A stretch of 64,000 bases of DNA. It comes from UBA6623 sp965248235. Its GTDB lineage: Bacteria; Acidobacteriota; Terriglobia; Bryobacterales; UBA6623. The stretch covers positions 496,001-560,000 of the forward strand of contig CBDFIU010000003.1 in the NCBI GenBank assembly GCA_965248235.1, written 5' to 3'. A program made the translations under genes and the position numbers. Below the pieces are notes generated by a model. The model saw only the letters and a program-made list of their open reading frames with translations, searched no databases and was not told the origin of the DNA. Below, one piece after another: positions 60,433 to 64,000 of the stretch (the first letter of the stretch is position 1; every line of letters starts with the position of its first letter).

Positions 60433-60673
60433 TGGGTTCGCTCCCCGATAACTCGTTGACCGAATTATAGATCAACTTCGACGAGCAGCCATTCAAGACG
60501 CACGATGTCTACTCCGCCAACCCGCCGCGACTCTACCTCTCCCTAGCCGGTTTCTGCCGGGTTTCTTCATGGTTTCTACTGAAACTCCCTAATCGACGAT
60601 CGGGAGGGTTCAACGGCAAGATGGAGTTACGAGGGCCGCCCGCCGAAGGGCGACCGCATTTTCACGGCGACCG

Positions 60674-61192
60674 ATGACCAACCCCGTCACTGCCGTCAAG
60701 GTCTGGTGGCTGACCCCCGCGCCGGCGCTTGCCCGCGATCGCACAGCGGCGCGCGGTCGTTTGCCCCGTCCGGCAAAGAACTATGCCGCGGTCACCTTGC
60801 TGATCGGCTTTCTGGGCTGGGATGCGCCGGTCGTGCTGGGCGTCTGGCTTTTCATCGCTCTGGGTCACGCCGCCTATCAATATCACTATGCCTTCGCCGG
60901 TTCCATGGATCGGCCCTTTTGTTACGAAGAGACGACGGCGATGTTTCTGGTCCTTGACGTGGTGAATCACATTGCCGTGGCGGGTTTTTCGCGAATCGGC
61001 TGGTGGGCTCTGGGACCGGTCGCCCTGGCTTGGTACTTGATGGGGCAGGCGGTTGGGTACATGGCATTCAAGAAGGAAATGAAGAGAACCTTCGCTCTGG
61101 TCAGCGCCGATTATCCCAGCGAGCCGCGCCACGATCGGATTCAAATGACCCGGCTGATCGTCCAAGAACGGCTGGCGGCGGAAGCCGAATAG
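60674..61192 (+). CDS. Hypothetical membrane protein
   Basis: This 172-residue protein has about four hydrophobic helices: YAAVTLLIGFLGWDAPVVLG, VWLFIALGHAAYQYHYAFAG, TAMFLVLDVVNHIAVAGF and IGWWALGPVALAWYLMGQAV. A basic cytosolic start and a charged C-terminal tail (RHDRIQMTRLIVQERLAAEA) frame them. A His/Tyr-rich patch (GHAAYQYHY) lies in the second helix. I do not recognise the family. The ATG at 60674 has no strong ribosome site. It is a single gene followed by an R1 repeat. Confidence 0.55.
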   Translation: MTNPVTAVKVWWLTPAPALARDRTAARGRLPRPAKNYAAVTLLIGFLGWDAPVVLGVWLFIALGHAAYQYHYAFAGSMDRPFCYEETTAMFLVLDVVNHIAVAGFSRIGWWALGPVALAWYLMGQAVGYMAFKKEMKRTFALVSADYPSEPRHDRIQMTRLIVQERLAAEAE

Positions 61193-61260
61193 CAAACCCG
61201 GGGAGTCTGAACCCGGGCCGGTATGAAATCGAGGCCGGCGGTGCGAAGCGTCGAGCACGA

Positions 61261-61435
61261 GGTTCCCACCGCCCTTTCAGGGCTCGCCTGAGTGGGGGTT
61301 TGTACCCAGGGTTCCGCTTCGCTTCACCCTGGGCTACGGTTCCTGCCGCCGCTTCGCGGCTCAAGAGATTTGCGACGTTGGCGAGCCGCAAGGTAGTGCA
61401 CGGTACGCTTGATAGGCTATTTTCGGAGGAGTCCC
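61261..61435 (+). repeat. Dispersed GC-rich repeat, family R1
   Basis: The landmarks are GGTTCCCACC, CCCTTTCAGGGCTCGCCTGA, TACCCAGGGTTCCGC, CACCCTGGGCTACGGTTCC, GCTTCGCGGCTCAAG and the tail TTTTCGGAGGAGTCCCC. It fills the gap 61193-61500 between the membrane protein and the GH15 pseudogene. Confidence 0.8.
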
Positions 61436-61500
61436 CCGATCGCGCCGATCAGCTCAAACTCGGCTCGCCGCGGCCGATGGGGAACTAGGGAAGCCGGAAA

Positions 61501-62782
61501 ATGAGCTATCAACCTATCGAAGACTACGGCATCATCGGCAATATGCGGACCGTCGCTCTGGTCGGCATGAACGGCTCGATCGATTGGCTTTGCTGGCCGC
61601 ACTTCGATTCTCCCAGCATCTTTGGGGCGATTCTCGATGCCGGCCGCGGCGGTCGGTACGCCATTGCGCCGCTCCAAGCCGAAGGCGTGAACCACAAACA
61701 ACTCTATTGGCCGGACACGAATGTCTGGTGACGCGCTTTCTCTCGCCCGAAGGCGTCGGCGAAGTTACCGATTTCATGCCGGTCGGCGGATCATCCCACG
61801 ACGCCCACGAACGTCCCATAATCCGGTCGGTGAAGGTCGTGCGCGGCACGATGTTGTTCCGGCTCGACTGCCGTCCGGCATTCAACTACGGTCGCGACGA
61901 GCACGAGGTCGAGGTGTCGCAACACGGCGTGTGTTTCCGAACGCCCGAATTGAGCATGGCATTGCGGACGCGGGTTCCGCTGCGGCAGGTCGAGCAGGGC
62001 GTGCAAGCGGAGTTCTCGCTACGAGAGGGTGAGTCCGAGACGTTTCTACTCCAACAAATCGAGGATGGCGAAGCCTGCGACCGCCCACCGAACTCGTCAA
62101 CTGGGTTTGCGACAACCGCCATCGCGCCGACGAAGGCGTGTGGGAAGTTCGGGGCGGGAGGCAGCACTTTCTCTATTCGAAGCTGATGTGCTGGGTGGCG
62201 ATCGATCGTGGTCTGCGGCTGGCCGAAAAGCGCTCGTTCCCCGCCGACCGCGACCGTTGGATCAAGGCTCGCGACTCGCTCTACGACGAAATTCTCGAAA
62301 AAGGCTGGAGCGAGAAACGGCAGGCTTTCGTTCAACACTACGGCAGCGAAGCCCTCGACGCCGCGACCCTCATCATGCCGCTGGTGTTTTTCATGTCTCC
62401 CACCGACCCGCGGATGCTCAAGACGCTCGACGCGATCAACCGCTCGCCGGCGCAAGGCGGGCTGGTGTCGAACAGTTTGGTCTACCGCTACAACGTGTCG
62501 GAAACCGCGGATGGGCTCAACGGCGACGAAGGCACCTTTAACCTGTGCACTTTCTGGCTGGTCGAAGCCCTCACCCGCGCCGGGCGCGCCGATCCCGCTC
62601 ACCTGGAAGAAGCCCGCCTGATCTTCGAAAAGATGTTGGGATATGCCAACCATCTCGGACTCTTCGCCGAGGAGACCGGCCACAGCGGCGAAGCGCTGGG
62701 CAATTTCCCGCAGGCTTTCACGCACCTGGCGCTGATTAGCGCGGCTTTCAACTTGGATCGGGCGCTGGGCTCGAAGGGCTGA
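61501..62782 (+). pseudogene. GH15 glucoamylase-like glycoside hydrolase with frameshift and large internal deletion
   Basis: The first frame gives the GH15 N-terminal domain (IEDYGIIGNMRTVALVGMNG, SIDWLCWPHFDSPSIFGAIL) and stops at 61731 after a one-base loss (GTCTGGTGACG should read VLVTR). The next frame continues (FLSPEGVGEVTDFMPVGGSS, VEQGVQAEFSLREGESETFL) to about 62085. There it jumps into the C-terminal part in another frame (VNWVCDNRHRADEGVWEVRG, FLYSKLMCWVAIDRGLRLAE, GLNGDEGTFNLCTFWLVEAL). About 200 residues of the central barrel, including the general acid, are missing against the usual 600. It cannot be functional. Intact relatives act on trehalose or glucans. Confidence 0.88.
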
Positions 62783-62848
62783 GGAGCCTGGGGTGATACG
62801 AAACGAAACGCGGTAGCTCTCTCATGTAAAATTGCAAGAGCAGTGTCG

Positions 62849-64000
62849 ATGTTTCGTATTCAGGTCGGACGTTTTGGGCTTGTGGCCGGGCTGTTGCTGT
62901 TGTTCTCGGCCCCGGTGTTTGCCCAGGGCGACTGCGAACCGCCAGCGTCCTTGCAAGCAGCGCTCGCTACACCCTCGACAGGCATTTACAACGCCCTGGG
63001 CGGCTATTTCGCCGAGCGGGGACGAATGGATTGCGCCATCCCGGCCTTCGAGAAAGCCATTGAGATGGACGCGGACAACTGGGAGCCGCGCTTTAATCTC
63101 GGGCTCGCTCTGGCGAAAGCCGCCAAGCCGCGGCCGGCCGCCGAGCAACTGCGCGTCGCCGTGCGATTGAAGCCCGACTCGTTGCAAGCCAAGTTGGCGC
63201 TGGGCTACGTTCTGCTCGAGTCGGGTGATTGGACCGCCGCCGAGAAGTCGATCGAGGAAGCCTTGGAGCAGCAACCTCAATCGCCGCAAGCGCTCTACGG
63301 AATTGCTCAGGTCCGCATGCAACAGCGGCGCTACGCGAGCGCCGTGACCCACCTCAAGCGCGCTCTCGCATCAAACCCGGAGAGCATGGAAGTGCAACTC
63401 GCTCTCGGCGCGGCTTACGCCAACCAAGGCCAAACCGAGCAGGCCATCGCGCTGCTCGACGGATTAGTCAAGAAGCATCCGCGCTCGGCGGCCGCGCAAT
63501 TCAACCTGGCGACCGCGTACGCCCGTGTCGAAAATTACCCGGCGGCCGCGCGCCATTACCAGGCCGTGCTTGAAGTGGACTCCGGGAATCACGCCGCCCG
63601 TATGTCGGCGGCGAAGGCGCTTGCGAATTTCCACAAACACGCCGAAGTGATCGAGCTGATCGAACGCTATTCGGCGGGTCGCCCCGCCCAGGTGGACGAG
63701 TTTGAGCTGTACCATTTGCGTGGCGTCGCGCTGCGTGGATTGGGGCGTTACGACGAAGCCGAAGTTGAGCTCCTGCGGGCCGCCGGCCTGCGCCCGAACC
63801 ATTCCGACACGCTTTACAACCTTGGGTTCGTTCTGGCCCGTCAGAAGAAGAACGAACAAGCTCGGATCCATCTCGAGAAGGCTAAGGAATTGGACCCTGA
63901 GTCGGCCGACATCCGCTTCCAGCTCGGCCGCGTGTTGAATGCGCTGAAAGAATCCGAGCGTGGCAGCGCGGAACTGCGCGAGTTCCAGCGGAGAAAGCAA
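62849..64000 (+). CDS. Exported TPR-repeat protein, partial (runs off the right edge)
   Basis: The ATG at 62849 opens a frame that stays open to the last base (384 codons). A signal peptide (FGLVAGLLLLFSAPVFAQG) is followed by at least eight TPR units: DCAIPAFEKAIEMDADNWEP, RFNLGLALAKAAKPRPAAEQ, AEKSIEEALEQQPQSPQALY, AVTHLKRALASNPESMEVQL, NYPAAARHYQAVLEVDSGNH, RYDEAEVELLRAAGLRPNHS and QARIHLEKAKELDPESADIR. It is probably a periplasmic or surface scaffold; partners unknown. Confidence 0.8.
   Translation, partial: MFRIQVGRFGLVAGLLLLFSAPVFAQGDCEPPASLQAALATPSTGIYNALGGYFAERGRMDCAIPAFEKAIEMDADNWEPRFNLGLALAKAAKPRPAAEQLRVAVRLKPDSLQAKLALGYVLLESGDWTAAEKSIEEALEQQPQSPQALYGIAQVRMQQRRYASAVTHLKRALASNPESMEVQLALGAAYANQGQTEQAIALLDGLVKKHPRSAAAQFNLATAYARVENYPAAARHYQAVLEVDSGNHAARMSAAKALANFHKHAEVIELIERYSAGRPAQVDEFELYHLRGVALRGLGRYDEAEVELLRAAGLRPNHSDTLYNLGFVLARQKKNEQARIHLEKAKELDPESADIRFQLGRVLNALKESERGSAELREFQRRKQ

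Overview
The window looks like a chromosome segment of a GC-rich, motile Gram-negative bacterium. The best guess is an acidobacterium of the Bryobacter/Solibacter type. This is inferred from Tat-exported Gfo/Idh oxidoreductases, a PQQ dehydrogenase, acidobacterial-type winged-helix/TPR regulators and kinase-propeller fragments, and a heavy load of GC-rich dispersed repeats. No rRNA, tRNA or CRISPR array was seen, so the placement is inference only.

Layout. (1) 1-4484: phage-type early region. A leftward operon (SF2 helicase, ParB-like protein, three small genes) diverges from an XRE repressor, with palindromic operator candidates between them. (2) 4630-18250: accessory, insertion-rich DNA. 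It holds three full IS1595-family copies (one inside an IS1380-like element, one inside a Sel1 gene, one with no target duplication), an IS110-family element with 37-bp inverted ends, a possible DnaA-box origin, several small exported proteins, and an HNH-nuclease fragment fused to a lipoprotein. (3) 18271-31852: mostly ordinary chromosome. It contains motAB, a frameshifted sugar isomerase, amino-sugar and cell-wall genes (nagA, a DUF368/PopT transporter, an N-acetylglucosamine kinase), a Ca2+/cation antiporter, a Fpg/Nei glycosylase, two Gfo/Idh dehydrogenases and a methyltransferase, with GC-rich repeats between genes. (4) 32019-49287: a regulator, a chimeric pseudogene, a K+ channel, a five-gene tripartite exporter (three HlyD adaptors, MacB-type permease, TolC) with no ATPase, a membrane dipeptidase, a LiaF-like protein, an Nramp-type transporter and a mannonate dehydratase-like protein. 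(5) 49288-58300: a second decayed region with two inverted copies and one fragment of another IS110-type element, a truncated IS1595, an alpha/beta hydrolase, a frameshifted Sel1 gene, satellite-like DNA and the end of a molybdenum-hydroxylase operon. (6) 58308-64000: PQQ dehydrogenase, orphan Phd antitoxin, membrane protein, broken GH15 glucoamylase and a TPR protein running off the edge.

How genes work together. NagA and the GlcNAc kinase form two steps of N-acetylglucosamine use, and PopT recycles the cell-wall lipid carrier. The adaptor-permease-TolC genes form one envelope-spanning efflux machine that must borrow an ATPase from elsewhere. MotA and MotB form the flagellar stator.

The most unusual signals are structural. 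A hairpin head of about 33 bp is conserved on unrelated but still base-paired stems at 14.7 kb and in the 3' noncoding part of the IS110 element. The two IS110 types have candidate guide-RNA regions. Two dispersed repeat families interrupt or separate genes. At least nine genes are broken by insertion, frameshift, nonsense mutation, deletion or fusion.
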